Shown here: positions 43,820-52,377 of the stretch, piece after piece | Numbering within the stretch: position 1 is the first letter of the stretch | Layout: every line of letters begins with the position of its first letter | Source of the DNA: Pseudonocardia humida | Lineage (GTDB): Bacteria; Actinomycetota; Actinomycetes; Mycobacteriales; Pseudonocardiaceae | Assembly (NCBI RefSeq): GCF_023898865.1 | Contig: NZ_JAGSOV010000086.1 | Location: 1 to 64,000 of the forward strand | Direction of reading: 5' to 3' | DNA: 64,000 nucleotides | Notes under the pieces: generated by a model | Told to the model about the DNA's origin: nothing | The model's input: the letters and a program-made list of their open reading frames with translations, nothing else | Database searches by the model: none | Program-made: the position numbers and the translations under genes

Positions 43820-44383
43820 TCACCGCGGTCCCAGGTGCGTGCGCCGGCCGTCGTGGTCGAGGATGCAGAGGATCTCGGCCGGCCCGCCGGTCGAGCCGAA
43901 CGCGTGCGGCACCATCGTGGAGAACGCGGCGGCCTCTCCGGTGCGGACCATGATGGTGCGTTCGGCCAGTCGCAGCACCGCCGTGCCGGACAGCACGGTG
44001 AACCAGTCGCGGCCGGGGTGCACGCGCAGGTCGGTGGGGGCCCGGCGGCTCAGGCGGATCTTGGCCACCGTCGTGCCCGCCGTGCCGTGCTCGTGCGAGA
44101 GCAGCCAGGTGGTGGTGCCGCGCTCGTCGTCGTGGTGGGGACGGATGACCACGTCCTCGTCCCGGCCCGACTCGACCAGCTGGTCCAGCGTGGTGCCCAG
44201 GGCCCGGGCGATCGGGGCCAGCTGGTCCAGGGCGATGCGCCGGTGGCCCGTCTCGATCCGGCTCAGGGTGGACGGGCTCAGGTGGCTGCGGGTCGCGAGC
44301 TCGTCCAGCGACCATCCGCGCGCGACCCGCAGGCCGCGGATGCGTTGGCGGACCAGCGCGTCCAGTTCTCCGTCTTGCGTCAT
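43820..44383 (-). CDS. XRE-family regulator with C-terminal cupin
   Basis: A 187-residue protein. A helix-turn-helix (about 10-65, WSLDELATRSHLSPSTLSRIE) is joined to a cupin sensor domain (about 95-180, LRVHPGRDWFTVLSGTAVLRL). It is divergent from a methyltransferase gene 48 bp away. A palindrome covers its start codon, and TATCAT lies 7 bases before the ATG, so it is probably leaderless and self-repressed. The 206 bp downstream hold only short GTGCGG-like repeats. Confidence 0.88.
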   Translation of the reverse strand: MTQDGELDALVRQRIRGLRVARGWSLDELATRSHLSPSTLSRIETGHRRIALDQLAPIARALGTTLDQLVESGRDEDVVIRPHHDDERGTTTWLLSHEHGTAGTTVAKIRLSRRAPTDLRVHPGRDWFTVLSGTAVLRLAERTIMVRTGEAAAFSTMVPHAFGSTGGPAEILCILDHDGRRTHLGPR

Positions 44384-44390
44384 GCGCAAG
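44374..44390. promoter_or_regulatory. Palindrome over the start of the cupin-XRE gene
   Basis: CTTGCG (44374-44379) and CGCAAG (44385-44390) flank TCATG, so the dyad is centred on the start codon. With the -10 TATCAT on the minus strand just beyond, a bound repressor would block initiation of its own gene and could also affect the divergent one. Confidence 0.5.
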
Positions 44391-44431
44391 ATGATATGCC
44401 AATAGTGCACATCCGCGGGTAGCTTCGCGTC

Positions 44432-45223
44432 ATGCCGCACGATCACATGGCCGAGATGCTCGATCTCGACGCCGACGTCCTGCACGACTTCCACCGCGAC
44501 GTGATCAACTGGGCCGGTTCGCTCGCCCCGGACCGGCCGCGCATCGTCGACCTCGGAGCCGGTAGCGGAACCGGCACGCTGGCCCTGGCCCGGCACCTGC
44601 CCGACGCCCGGGTGACCGCACTGGACAAGGACGAGGACCTCCTCGAACACCTGCGCGAACGAGCCGTCGCGGCCGGCGTCGCCGACCGCGTCCGCACGGT
44701 CCGCGCCGATCTCGATCTCGCCTGGCCGGATCTCGGCGCCCCGGCCGATCTCGTGTGGGCGTCCGCCTCGATGCACCACCTGGCCGACCCGGCCCGCACG
44801 CTCGCCGAGGTGCGCACCGCGCTGCGCGCCGGCGGCTTCCTCGTGATCGTCGAGCTGGACTCGTTCCCGCGGTTCCTCCCCGACCCGGCCGGTGCCGCGC
44901 TCGAGGACCGCTTCCACGCCGAGCTCGCCCGCATGCGGCACGAGCACGGCATGCACATGGGCGAGGACTGGGGGGTCCGCCTGACGGCCGCAGGGTTCGA
45001 GGTGAAGGGCGAGCGGCGGTTCGACATCGAGCTGCGTCCCCCGCTGCCCCCGCGGGCCGCCCGCTACGCACAGGTCAGCCTGCAACGCGTCCGCCACGGC
45101 CTCGCCGACCGCCTCAGCTCCGACGACGTCGCGGCGCTCGACGCGCTCGCGACCACCGTGGGCGACCGCGACGACCTCGTCGTCCGCGCGACCCGGTCGG
45201 TGTGGATCGGCCGCCGCCCGTGA
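44432..45223 (+). CDS. Class I SAM-dependent methyltransferase
   Basis: A 263-residue protein. IVDLGAGSGTGTLALARHL is motif I, VTALDKDEDLLEHL follows, and ADLVWASASMHHLADP and LRAGGFLVIVELDSFP are later motifs. It resembles UbiE/menaquinone-type small-molecule methyltransferases. TAGCTT (44420-44425) lies 6 bases before ATG, so the message is likely leaderless. It is divergent from the cupin-XRE regulator, its likely controller. Confidence 0.87.
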   Translation: MPHDHMAEMLDLDADVLHDFHRDVINWAGSLAPDRPRIVDLGAGSGTGTLALARHLPDARVTALDKDEDLLEHLRERAVAAGVADRVRTVRADLDLAWPDLGAPADLVWASASMHHLADPARTLAEVRTALRAGGFLVIVELDSFPRFLPDPAGAALEDRFHAELARMRHEHGMHMGEDWGVRLTAAGFEVKGERRFDIELRPPLPPRAARYAQVSLQRVRHGLADRLSSDDVAALDALATTVGDRDDLVVRATRSVWIGRRP

Positions 45224-45340
45224 GCACGCCGTAGGCCGGGTGCCCGACGAGATCGGGGACCCGACGCTGCACCTCGGCGCGAACTACCGGTGCGCTTCTC
45301 ACCGATCGGGGCCACCGCGTCCGCCGGATTGGAGTATGGT

Positions 45341-45355
45341 CGTAATGTAATTGCG
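45341..45355. promoter_or_regulatory. Imperfect dyad before the TetR gene
   Basis: CGTAAT (45341-45346) and ATTGCG (45350-45355) match in 5 of 6 positions around GTA. The AT-rich patch, about 22 bp before the TetR start, is unusual in this region and fits a self-regulated promoter. Confidence 0.35.
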
Positions 45356-45376
45356 GATCGACGGGGGAGGCGGGTC

Positions 45377-46018
45377 GTGGCCCGGTACGGGGCGGAGCAC
45401 AAGGAGCGCACGCGCCGGCGGATCGTGGAGACGTCGGGGCGGCGGTTCAAGGCCGGTGGGCTGGCCGGTTCCGGCGTGGCGGCGCTGATGGCCGACGCCG
45501 GGCTCACCAACGGCGCCTTCTACGGGCACTTCGCCTCGAAGGACGACCTCGTCGCCGGCGTGATCGCCGACCAGCTGGGTGCGCAGCGCGACCGCATCGC
45601 CGATGCGGACATCGAGCGGGTGGTGCGGGCCTACCTGTCGGCCGAGCACCGCGATCACCCGGCCGAGGGCTGCACGTCGGCGGCGCTGCTCAGCGAGATC
45701 GCGCACAGCGGCGAGACCGTCCGGCAGGCGTACACCGCGGGGCTGCTCGGGGTCGTCGACGCCATCGCCGCCCGGCTCGAGCCGGGTGATCCCGCCTCGG
45801 TCCGGGTCCAGGTGCTCGCGGTGCTCACCGGGATGTTCGGGACGCTGCAGACGGCCCGGGCCATCACCGACCGGCGGCTCTCGGACGAGCTCCTGGAGCG
45901 CGGTGCGGACATCGCGCTGGCGCAGCTCGGCCTGCGCGGGTCCGCGACGGACCGGGGATCGGCGCACGCTCCGGACCACGGCCCTCCGGCCGGGTCGAGG
46001 GCGAGGTCGTCCCGATGA
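45377..46018 (+). CDS. TetR family transcriptional regulator
   Basis: A 213-residue protein. The N-terminal helix-turn-helix (about 10-55) has GVAALMADAGLTNGAFYGHFASKDDL, the TetR signature. The ligand-binding half contains the TetR_C-type AEGCTSAALLSEIA region. GTG 45377 has GGGGGAGG 6 bases upstream. The SDR gene follows after 22 bp and is probably co-transcribed and controlled. Confidence 0.92.
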   Translation: MARYGAEHKERTRRRIVETSGRRFKAGGLAGSGVAALMADAGLTNGAFYGHFASKDDLVAGVIADQLGAQRDRIADADIERVVRAYLSAEHRDHPAEGCTSAALLSEIAHSGETVRQAYTAGLLGVVDAIAARLEPGDPASVRVQVLAVLTGMFGTLQTARAITDRRLSDELLERGADIALAQLGLRGSATDRGSAHAPDHGPPAGSRARSSR

Positions 46019-46040
46019 CACCCACCCGAGGAGAACAGTC

Positions 46041-46757
46041 ATGACCGCACTGACCGGCCGGACCGTCCTGGTCACCGGAGCGAACCGCGGGCTGGGTCGC
46101 GAGTTCGTCGCGCAGCTGCTGGGTCGCGGCGCCGCGAAGGTGTACGCCGCCGCGCGCAACCCCGCGACCATCGCCGGCGACGATCCGCGGGTCGTCGCGC
46201 TGCAGCTCGACGTCACCGACCCCGACTCCGTCGCCCGGTCCGCCGAGGCCGCCCACGATGTCGACATCGTGATCAACAACGCCGGCCTGTCGACCCCGAC
46301 CCCGGTGCTCAGCGCCGACACGACGAACCTGCGCCGGGAGCTGGAGGTCAACCTGTTCGGTCCGCTCGCGGTCACCTCGGCCTTCGCCGACCGGCTCGCC
46401 GAGCGCTCCGGTGCGGTGGTCAACCTGGCCTCGGTCCTGTCCTGGATCGGGATCGGCGCCAGCTACGGCGTGGCCAAGGCGGCGCTGTGGAGCGCCACCG
46501 ACTCGATGCGCGTCGACCTCGCCCCGCGCGGCGTCCAGGTGGTCGGGGTCTACATGGGCTACGTCGACACCGACATGGCGAGCGGGGTCGACGCACCCAA
46601 GTCCGCGCCCGCGGACGTCGTCCGGCAGGTGCTGGACGGCCTGGAGGCGGGCGCGTCGGAGGTCCTCGCCGACGAGACCGCGCGTCAGGTGCGCGCGGGG
46701 CTGCACCTGCCCGTCGACGAGCGCTACGCGCCGTTCACCGCCCGGGCCGCGAGTTAG
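46041..46757 (+). CDS. Short-chain dehydrogenase/reductase
   Basis: A 238-residue classical SDR. The cofactor motif TGANRGLG is at about 12-19, NNAG near 78-81, and the catalytic S, Y and K occur in NLASVLSW and SYGVAKAAL. It should use NAD(P)H. Its stop codon TAG forms the first bases of the long stem-loop downstream. GAGGAG precedes ATG 46041. Confidence 0.92.
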   Translation: MTALTGRTVLVTGANRGLGREFVAQLLGRGAAKVYAAARNPATIAGDDPRVVALQLDVTDPDSVARSAEAAHDVDIVINNAGLSTPTPVLSADTTNLRRELEVNLFGPLAVTSAFADRLAERSGAVVNLASVLSWIGIGASYGVAKAALWSATDSMRVDLAPRGVQVVGVYMGYVDTDMASGVDAPKSAPADVVRQVLDGLEAGASEVLADETARQVRAGLHLPVDERYAPFTARAAS

Positions 46758-46920
46758 TGGCCCCGATCGGAGGTTCGCCCGAGGTCACGGCGGCCCGGCT
46801 TCTCGCTGGACGCACCGGCGGACAACCCGAGTACGACCAGGTACGAGGGCTGCCCGCCGGCACGCCCAGCGAGAAGCTGCATCCCCGATACCCCAGACGA
46901 ACCTCCGACCGCGACCACTA
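46755..46920. repeat. 166-bp nested stem-loop with terminal inverted repeats
   Basis: Four stems nest. TAGTGG (46755-46760) pairs with CCACTA (46915-46920). TCGGAGGTTCG (46767-46777) pairs with 46898-46908. A 12-bp stem joins 46798-46809 (GCTTCTCGCTGG) and 46866-46877. CCGGCGG (46815-46821) pairs with 46854-46860. The left tip overlaps the SDR stop codon. It may be a strong terminator or a small non-autonomous mobile element (MITE). No clear target duplication flanks it. Confidence 0.55.
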
Positions 46921-47007
46921 GTGCGGTGACCCACGAACGTTCACCGGGTCGGCGGCATGCCGGACAGTAGCCTGGTGCGGGAACGACCCCGATGGAGGTG
47001 CGGGCAG

Positions 47008-47346
47008 ATGAGCGAGACCGATCCGCACATCCACGTCGAGCAGAAGGTGCTGGAGGCCGGCCCCACTGTCCGCAACCTGATCTCGTCGATGCTGGGCCGC
47101 GTCACCGACGCGCCGAGCGTCGTCACCACCGGTTGCGGCCTTCGGGTGACCTACGCCATGACCTCGCCCCGTCCGGAAAGCGTGACCTGCCTCGCCTGCC
47201 GGGAACACGCTCACCGGGAGTACCTGCGCTTCGCCGACCAGTTCGAGCGCCTGGACCCGATGCCTGGCGCGAACATCACCGGCGATCAGTTGGCCGAGGC
47301 TGTGCAACGACTCCGGGATCTCGCGAAGAGGTTCTCAGGACAGTGA
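47008..47346 (+). CDS. Small unknown protein with CxxC motif
   Basis: A 112-residue protein. A TTGCGLRVTYAMTS region is followed by VTCLACREHAHREYL, a C-x(n)-C-x2-C arrangement that could bind zinc. The C-terminus is a helix with ITGDQLAEAVQRLRDLA. I recognise no named family. ATG 47008 is chosen for GGAGG about 12 bases upstream. The region between it and the stem-loop element shows nothing else. Confidence 0.6.
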   Translation: MSETDPHIHVEQKVLEAGPTVRNLISSMLGRVTDAPSVVTTGCGLRVTYAMTSPRPESVTCLACREHAHREYLRFADQFERLDPMPGANITGDQLAEAVQRLRDLAKRFSGQ

Positions 47347-47466
47347 GTGACCACGGGGTCGGCTAGTGGTGCCCATCGGCTGGTGGCGCTGGTGGCGGAT
47401 GCCGACCCACCCGCACGCCCCCCCCGTGCCGGTGGAGCCGACCTCGTCGGGTCGGCTCCACGCCGG

Positions 47467-48141
47467 TCAGCAGGCGGGCGGGTTGGCCGGTGCGGCCACC
47501 GCCGCCGTCGGGTCGACGCCCTCGACGTCGACGCAGGTGCCGCCGCCGCCCTGGGCCTCGGCGAAGTCGAAGCCGGCGCCGCCGCGGATGTCGTCGGTGC
47601 GCGCGCCGCCGCGCAGCGTGTCGCCGTCGTCCCCGCCCGCGATCAGGTCGGCACCGTCGAGGGCGCCGTTGGAGTCGGTGGCGTTGTCGCCGTAGATGGC
47701 GTCGGTGCCCTTCCCGCCGTGCAGGTTGTCGGCATCGGCGTCGCCTTCGATGACGTCGGCCCCGTTGCCGCCGAAGACGTTGTCGAGACCGCCTTCGCCG
47801 TAGAGGTGGTCGCCGCCGGCCAGGCCGCAGAGGGTGTCGTTCCCGCCGTTGTTGCCCTGGACGTGGTCGTTGAAGGCGGTGCCGACGGTGATCATGTCGA
47901 AGGTCGGGTCGGCCACGTAGGGCGCCGCGGCGGTCCCGAGCGGACCGGCGTCGCCGCTGTGGTCGTCGAGCCTGTTGGCCGGGACCAGCGTGCCCGATGC
48001 GCTGCCGCACCCGGGCGGTACGACGACCATGACCTGCGCCGCGGCGGGTTGGGCGGCGGCGACGGCGATGCCGGCGGCCAGGACGAACGAGGCGGCGGTG
48101 AGCCGGGTGGCGCGGCGGCTGCGGGGGCCGGCAGCCGACAC
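47467..48141 (-). CDS. Secreted RTX-like calcium-binding repeat protein
   Basis: A 224-residue protein with a signal peptide (about 1-35, ending AAAQPAAAQ). After a spacer, nonapeptide repeats of GGxGxDxLxG type run from about 95 to 200 (NNGGNDTLCG, GGLDNVFGG, NGADVIEGD, KGTDAIYGD, GGDDGDTLRGG). These form a calcium-binding beta-roll. Two cysteine pairs may be disulfide-linked. Function beyond calcium binding is unknown. It is divergent from the kinase gene. Confidence 0.85.
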   Translation of the reverse strand: MSAAGPRSRRATRLTAASFVLAAGIAVAAAQPAAAQVMVVVPPGCGSASGTLVPANRLDDHSGDAGPLGTAAAPYVADPTFDMITVGTAFNDHVQGNNGGNDTLCGLAGGDHLYGEGGLDNVFGGNGADVIEGDADADNLHGGKGTDAIYGDNATDSNGALDGADLIAGGDDGDTLRGGARTDDIRGGAGFDFAEAQGGGGTCVDVEGVDPTAAVAAPANPPAC

Positions 48142-48372
48142 GATCGGGCCTACTGCCGCGCCGGAGCACCGTCGCCGAACGGGGCCGGTTCGTCATCCTC
48201 GGTAACAGCGCCGCCCGCAGCCGCGAGGTCAGCGGCATGACCTCGATCGGCCTCGGAACCTCGTCGCGGAGCACGAGGTGATCCGCCGCACGGCGCACCG
48301 GTCGGGTGCCGGGCCCAGAGCTGCTCGGCCTCCTCTGCCGTACTCCGCTCGACGCAGGGTCGTGGGCGCCTG

Positions 48373-51048
48373 ATGGTCGCCGATCGGGAGAACGGCCGGG
48401 ACCCGAGCTCCTCGGGAGGGCCCGTGCCGGAGGAGTTCGGCCCCTACCGGTTGGAGCGGTTGCTCGGTCGCGGTGGGATGGGTGAGGTCTTCCGCGCGTT
48501 CGACACCGAGCACCACAGGCTGGTGGCGGTCAAGCGGTTGAACGCCCACCTCGCCGACGACGAGGAGTTCCAGGAGCGCTTCCGCAGGGAGGCGCGGCTG
48601 GCCGCGCGGCTGCGCAACCCGCACGTCATCCCGATCCACCGGTACGGGGAGATCGACGGTCACCTCTACATCGACATGCGCTACGTGGAGGGGTTCGACG
48701 CCGGCGACCTGATCGACGCGATCGGCGCCGTCGACCCCGGCCGGGCGGTGTCCATCGTGGAGCAGGCGGCGAGCGCGCTGGCGACCGCGCACGCGGCCGG
48801 GCTGGTCCACCGCGACGTCAAGCCGTCGAACCTGCTGATCGACCGGGAGTCGGCGGACCTGGCCGACGGGTTCGTGTACCTGGCCGACTTCGGGATCAGC
48901 CGCTCGACCACCTCGACGCGCAGCCACACCCTGACCCGCAGCGGTGCGGTGATGGGCAGCCTGGACTACATGGCTCCCGAGCAGTTCGACGGGGTCACCG
49001 ATCCGCGGGTGGACATCTACTCGTTGACCTGCGTCCTGTTCGAGCTCCTGACCGGCCACAAGCCCTACCGCGGCAGCAACCTGCCGGCGCTGATGCACGC
49101 GCACCTGCACATCCCGCCGCCTTCGCCCACCGACCTGCGCCCGGAGCTGCCGGAGGAGTTCGACGAGGTGATCCGGCGGGGCATGGCCAAGCGCATGGAG
49201 GAGCGCTTCGCCTCGACCGTCGAGCTCGCCAGGGCCGCACGGGCCGTCCTGGTCACGGCGGGGCCCGGGGGTGCGATCGTGGCCGGTGCGGTCACCACCG
49301 ACGACGACGCCCGGACCGACGCCCGGACCGAGGAGCTCACGCTCGTCCTGCGCCACCGGGAGCAGCAGCAGCGCGAGCTCGCGAAGTCCCGCCACGAGCT
49401 GCGGGAGGAGCCGGACACCGACGAGAACGAGGTGGCCTCCCCCGAGCCCGCTGCGGAGGATGTCGGGGGATCGGCGGACGGGCGCGTCGACGTGCCGACC
49501 GAGGAGTTCGCCGCGAGCTCGAACGATGAGCCGGCCGCACGCCCGGCCGAGGAGCCTGCGGCGGAGGACGTCGACGAGCCGGCGACCGTGCCGCTCGAGA
49601 AGTCGGCCGCCGCGCTGTCCGCCGGCGAGACCGCTGAGACCGCTGAGACCGCTGAGACCGCTGAGACCGCTGAGACCGCTGAGACCGCTGAGACCGCTGA
49701 GACCGCTGAGACCGCTGAGACCGATGACACCGGCGAGATCGGCGAGACCGCCGAGACCGGCGACGGCGCGGTGCCGGAGGCCGGGATCGAGGACCCGACG
49801 CCCGCCCGCAGCGGCGACCGCGGGCCGGCGGACGAGACGGCCGACATCGACGTGGCCTGGTCCTCCGTCCCCCTGCCCGGGGTGGAGCGCGCCCGCGCCG
49901 AGGAGGTCCTCGCCGCTCCGACCGGCGTCACCACCTCGTCCCCGGACGGCGGTCCCGAGGAGCCGCGGTCGGGACGATCCCGGATCATCGCCGCCGTCGT
50001 CGGCGCGCTGGCCGTCGCCCTCGTCTGCTTCCTGGTCGTGGCGCTGCCGCGCTGGGAGACCGACGAGGCGGCGCCGCCCGGGCCGACCGCCGCCACCACG
50101 ACCCCGCCGGCGCCGCCGACCCCGACCGCCTTGGTGGCCACGGCGACGCCGACGATCGAGACGGCGGTGCCGTTGGCCGGCGGACCGCAGGGTGCCGCGC
50201 TGGCGCCCGACGGGCGATCCCTCTACGTGGCCGACTCCACCTCCCGCACACTGGTCGTGCTCGACACCGGCGGTGCCACTCCTGTCGAGCGCCAGACCGT
50301 CGAGGTGCCGGGGGTGCCCCGGTACGTGGCCGTCTCCCGGGACGGCGGGCGGGTGTTCGTGGCGGTGTTCGACGACGACGGCTCCGGCAGCGGTGTCGCG
50401 GCGTTCGCCATGCCGTCGGGGACCCCCGTGGGGTTCACGCCCACCGGACCGAAGCCGTACGCCCTGGTCACCGCCCCGGACGGGCGGCTGTGGGTGCCCA
50501 TCCACGGGGAGGCGAAGATCTCGGTGCTGAATCCGGACGATCTGACCGTCCTCACCGAGGTCAGGGTGCCGCCGAACCCGCACGCGGTCGCGTTCTCCCC
50601 GGCGGGGGACATCGCCTACTCCGCCAACCACGAGTCGAACAAGGTGTCGGTGATCGACACCACCAGCGGGGAGGTGGTCGTCTCCGTCGCGGTCGACGCC
50701 GCCCCGCACAGCGTGGCGGTCTCGCCGGACGGTCGCGAGGTCGCCAGCGTCAATTACGACGCCGCCACGGTGTCGATCATCTCGACCGACGACAACACCG
50801 TCGCCCGGACCTTCCCGGCCGGCCCGCACCCGCAGAACCTGACCTGGTCGGTCGACGGCCGGTACCTGTACGTGGTGAACGTGCTGGAGGGCACGGTGAC
50901 CACAGTGGACGCCGCCACCGGCCGGACGGAAGCACCCGTCCGGGTCGGGGACAGCACGCGGTTCATCCTCCGGACCCTCGACGGGGCGCACGTCTACGTC
51001 ACCAGCCACGGCTCGCGCACCCTGTCGGTGCTGCGGGTCGCAGCGTGA
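48373..51048 (+). CDS. Membrane Ser/Thr protein kinase with extracellular beta-propeller
   Basis: An 891-residue PASTA-less Hanks-type kinase. The kinase domain (about 24-290) has GRGGMGEV at 32-39, K54, HRDVKPSN with D148, and DFG at 172-174. An acidic linker (about 320-530) contains ten perfect ETA tripeptides at 419-448. One membrane helix (about 536-560) leads to an outer domain with YVTN/NHL-like propeller repeats (about 600-890, for example DGRSLYVADSTSRTLVVLD). It probably senses an outside ligand. The start is ATG 48373; GTG 48424 before EEFGPYRLERLL is an alternative. Confidence 0.9.
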   Translation: MVADRENGRDPSSSGGPVPEEFGPYRLERLLGRGGMGEVFRAFDTEHHRLVAVKRLNAHLADDEEFQERFRREARLAARLRNPHVIPIHRYGEIDGHLYIDMRYVEGFDAGDLIDAIGAVDPGRAVSIVEQAASALATAHAAGLVHRDVKPSNLLIDRESADLADGFVYLADFGISRSTTSTRSHTLTRSGAVMGSLDYMAPEQFDGVTDPRVDIYSLTCVLFELLTGHKPYRGSNLPALMHAHLHIPPPSPTDLRPELPEEFDEVIRRGMAKRMEERFASTVELARAARAVLVTAGPGGAIVAGAVTTDDDARTDARTEELTLVLRHREQQQRELAKSRHELREEPDTDENEVASPEPAAEDVGGSADGRVDVPTEEFAASSNDEPAARPAEEPAAEDVDEPATVPLEKSAAALSAGETAETAETAETAETAETAETAETAETAETAETDDTGEIGETAETGDGAVPEAGIEDPTPARSGDRGPADETADIDVAWSSVPLPGVERARAEEVLAAPTGVTTSSPDGGPEEPRSGRSRIIAAVVGALAVALVCFLVVALPRWETDEAAPPGPTAATTTPPAPPTPTALVATATPTIETAVPLAGGPQGAALAPDGRSLYVADSTSRTLVVLDTGGATPVERQTVEVPGVPRYVAVSRDGGRVFVAVFDDDGSGSGVAAFAMPSGTPVGFTPTGPKPYALVTAPDGRLWVPIHGEAKISVLNPDDLTVLTEVRVPPNPHAVAFSPAGDIAYSANHESNKVSVIDTTSGEVVVSVAVDAAPHSVAVSPDGREVASVNYDAATVSIISTDDNTVARTFPAGPHPQNLTWSVDGRYLYVVNVLEGTVTTVDAATGRTEAPVRVGDSTRFILRTLDGAHVYVTSHGSRTLSVLRVAA
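49627..49716 (+). repeat. Ten perfect 9-bp tandem repeats in the kinase linker
   Basis: The unit GAGACCGCT is repeated ten times without a mismatch, followed by an eleventh copy with one change (GAGACCGAT). It encodes Glu-Thr-Ala each time. Because the unit is 9 bp, slippage would change linker length but keep the frame. Repeated threonines could be phosphorylation sites. Confidence 0.9.
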
Positions 51049-51126
51049 CCGCGCCCGCCCGACCGCGGCGCCCACGCCGGGTGTGATCGACCTGGTCGCG
51101 CGCGGGGGCGGCGCTGAGGTCGCTCC

Positions 51127-51714
51127 CTAGTGGCGCGGTGGCCGGGGGAGCGGGTGGTGCGCGGGCACCCGTCCGGCGGCCGAGACCACCAGGATCTCGG
51201 TGGCGTCGTCGGTCGGCGCGGAGAGCCGGTGCGGGCGCGCCGCGTCGAAGTGCACGCAGTCGCCGGGGAAGAGCGCGATGTCCTCGCCGTCCAGGCGCAG
51301 CGCCGCGCGTCCGGTGAGCACGCGCAGCCATTCCTCGCCGGGGTGGCGGGCGTCGAGGGTGGACTGCCCGGCGCCGATGCGCACGCTCACCGCGAGGATG
51401 TTGGTGCGGGGGCCGCTGAGCACGGCGTACTCGCCCTCGCGGCCCCGGGTGACGGCCGCCTCGCCGGCTCGGACGAGGTGGTGGCCGCGGGCCTGGACGT
51501 CCTCGACGAGGTCGCCCACGGTGGTCCCGTAGACGCGGGCCAGCTGCAGCAGCGTCCCGATCGAGGGCTGGCGCTCGCCCTTCTCCAGGCGCGACAGGTG
51601 GGCGGTCGAGATCCCGGTGAGCTCGGCGACCGAGCTCAGCGTGGCGCTGCGCTCGGTGCGCAGCTCGCGCAGGCGCTGGGCGACGCGCAGGTCGATGTCG
51701 GCATCGGCGGGCAC
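51127..51714 (-). CDS. XRE-family regulator with C-terminal cupin
   Basis: A 195-residue protein. The helix-turn-helix (about 10-65, LSSVAELTGISTAHLSRLEKGERQPS) is followed by a cupin (about 110-185, ARHPGEEWLRVLTGRAALRL). GTG 51714 is chosen because TACGGT lies 6 bases upstream, giving a leaderless start; ATG 51777 is an alternative that adds 21 residues. It is divergent from a catabolic operon and probably represses it. It is similar in build to the regulator at 43820. Confidence 0.85.
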   Translation of the reverse strand: MPADADIDLRVAQRLRELRTERSATLSSVAELTGISTAHLSRLEKGERQPSIGTLLQLARVYGTTVGDLVEDVQARGHHLVRAGEAAVTRGREGEYAVLSGPRTNILAVSVRIGAGQSTLDARHPGEEWLRVLTGRAALRLDGEDIALFPGDCVHFDAARPHRLSAPTDDATEILVVSAAGRVPAHHPLPRPPRH

Positions 51715-51812
51715 GCGCCCACCGTACACGCCGAGGCTCGATCCCTGAGGCGAACAGCTTCGTCTCATGGGCAACACACAGGCAGCTGAGCTGGGCTGTA
51801 GTCCGACGTACG

Positions 51813-51839
51813 TTGTCTAATAGGCAAAAGAAGTTGTCT
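51813..51839. promoter_or_regulatory. Operator-like repeats before the catabolic operon
   Basis: TTGTC (51813-51817) and GGCAA (51823-51827) form a near-palindrome around TAATA. GTTGTCT is also directly repeated at 51812-51818 and 51833-51839, 21 bp apart, two turns of the helix. The AT-rich patch stands out. It lies between the XRE-cupin gene and the RidA gene and is the likely regulator site. Confidence 0.45.
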
Positions 51840-51936
51840 GTGGGGTTGACGCGGGGCGGATCGGCGCCCAACACTGACCGCCGTCGCCGCGCCGCGGCTG
51901 CCCCGGCACTCCGGGGACCGGCGAACAGGAGCCCTC

Positions 51937-52347
51937 GTGACCGTGCAGCGCCTCAACCCGCCCACCCTCGCCCCACCCGTGCAGGACCTCTACGCCCACC
52001 TCGCCATCGGCCCGCCCGGCGGGCGCGTGGTCGCCGTCGCGGGGCAGGTCGCGCTCGACCGCGACGGCGTCCTCGTCGGTCCCGGCGACCACGCCGCGCA
52101 GGCCGAGCAGGCCTTCGCCAACCTCCGCCGCGCGCTCGAAGGCGCCGGCTGCCGCCCGGCCGACCTGCTCAAGTACACGATCCACGTCGTCGACAGCTCG
52201 CCCGCGCTGATCGAGCCGGTCTTCGCCGCCGCACGGCGGGTGTTCGGCGAGGAGTTCCCGCTCGTGCCGAGCACCTGGCTCGGGGTGGCCGCGCTGGGCC
52301 TGCCCGAGTGGCTGATCGAGATCGACGCGCTCGCGGTCGCCGGCTGA
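51937..52347 (+). CDS. RidA family protein
   Basis: A 136-residue protein. VVAVAGQVALDRDGVLVGPGD and QAEQAFANLRRALEGAG match the RidA/YjgF fold, with LLKYTIHVVD and FPLVPSTWLGVAALGLPEWLIEIDAL after it. RidA removes reactive enamine/imine intermediates. The usual substrate arginine of the RidA subclass sits in a V-R-V motif that is not seen here, so it is a relative rather than canonical RidA. GTG 51937 has GGAG 7 bases upstream. First gene of the operon. Confidence 0.88.
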   Translation: MTVQRLNPPTLAPPVQDLYAHLAIGPPGGRVVAVAGQVALDRDGVLVGPGDHAAQAEQAFANLRRALEGAGCRPADLLKYTIHVVDSSPALIEPVFAAARRVFGEEFPLVPSTWLGVAALGLPEWLIEIDALAVAG

Positions 52348-52377
52348 GCCGGACCCGCCGACGGACAGGAGAGCGAC

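Noticed and set aside
46755-46920. Integron attC site
   Set aside because: The element has nested stems, but the conserved GTTRRRY/RYYYAAC core sites are missing and no integrase or cassette gene is near.
49300-49900. Leu-Ser-Gly repeat protein on the minus strand opposite the kinase linker
   Set aside because: It is just the complement of the GAGACCGCT repeat; the plus strand has an unbroken kinase with all motifs.
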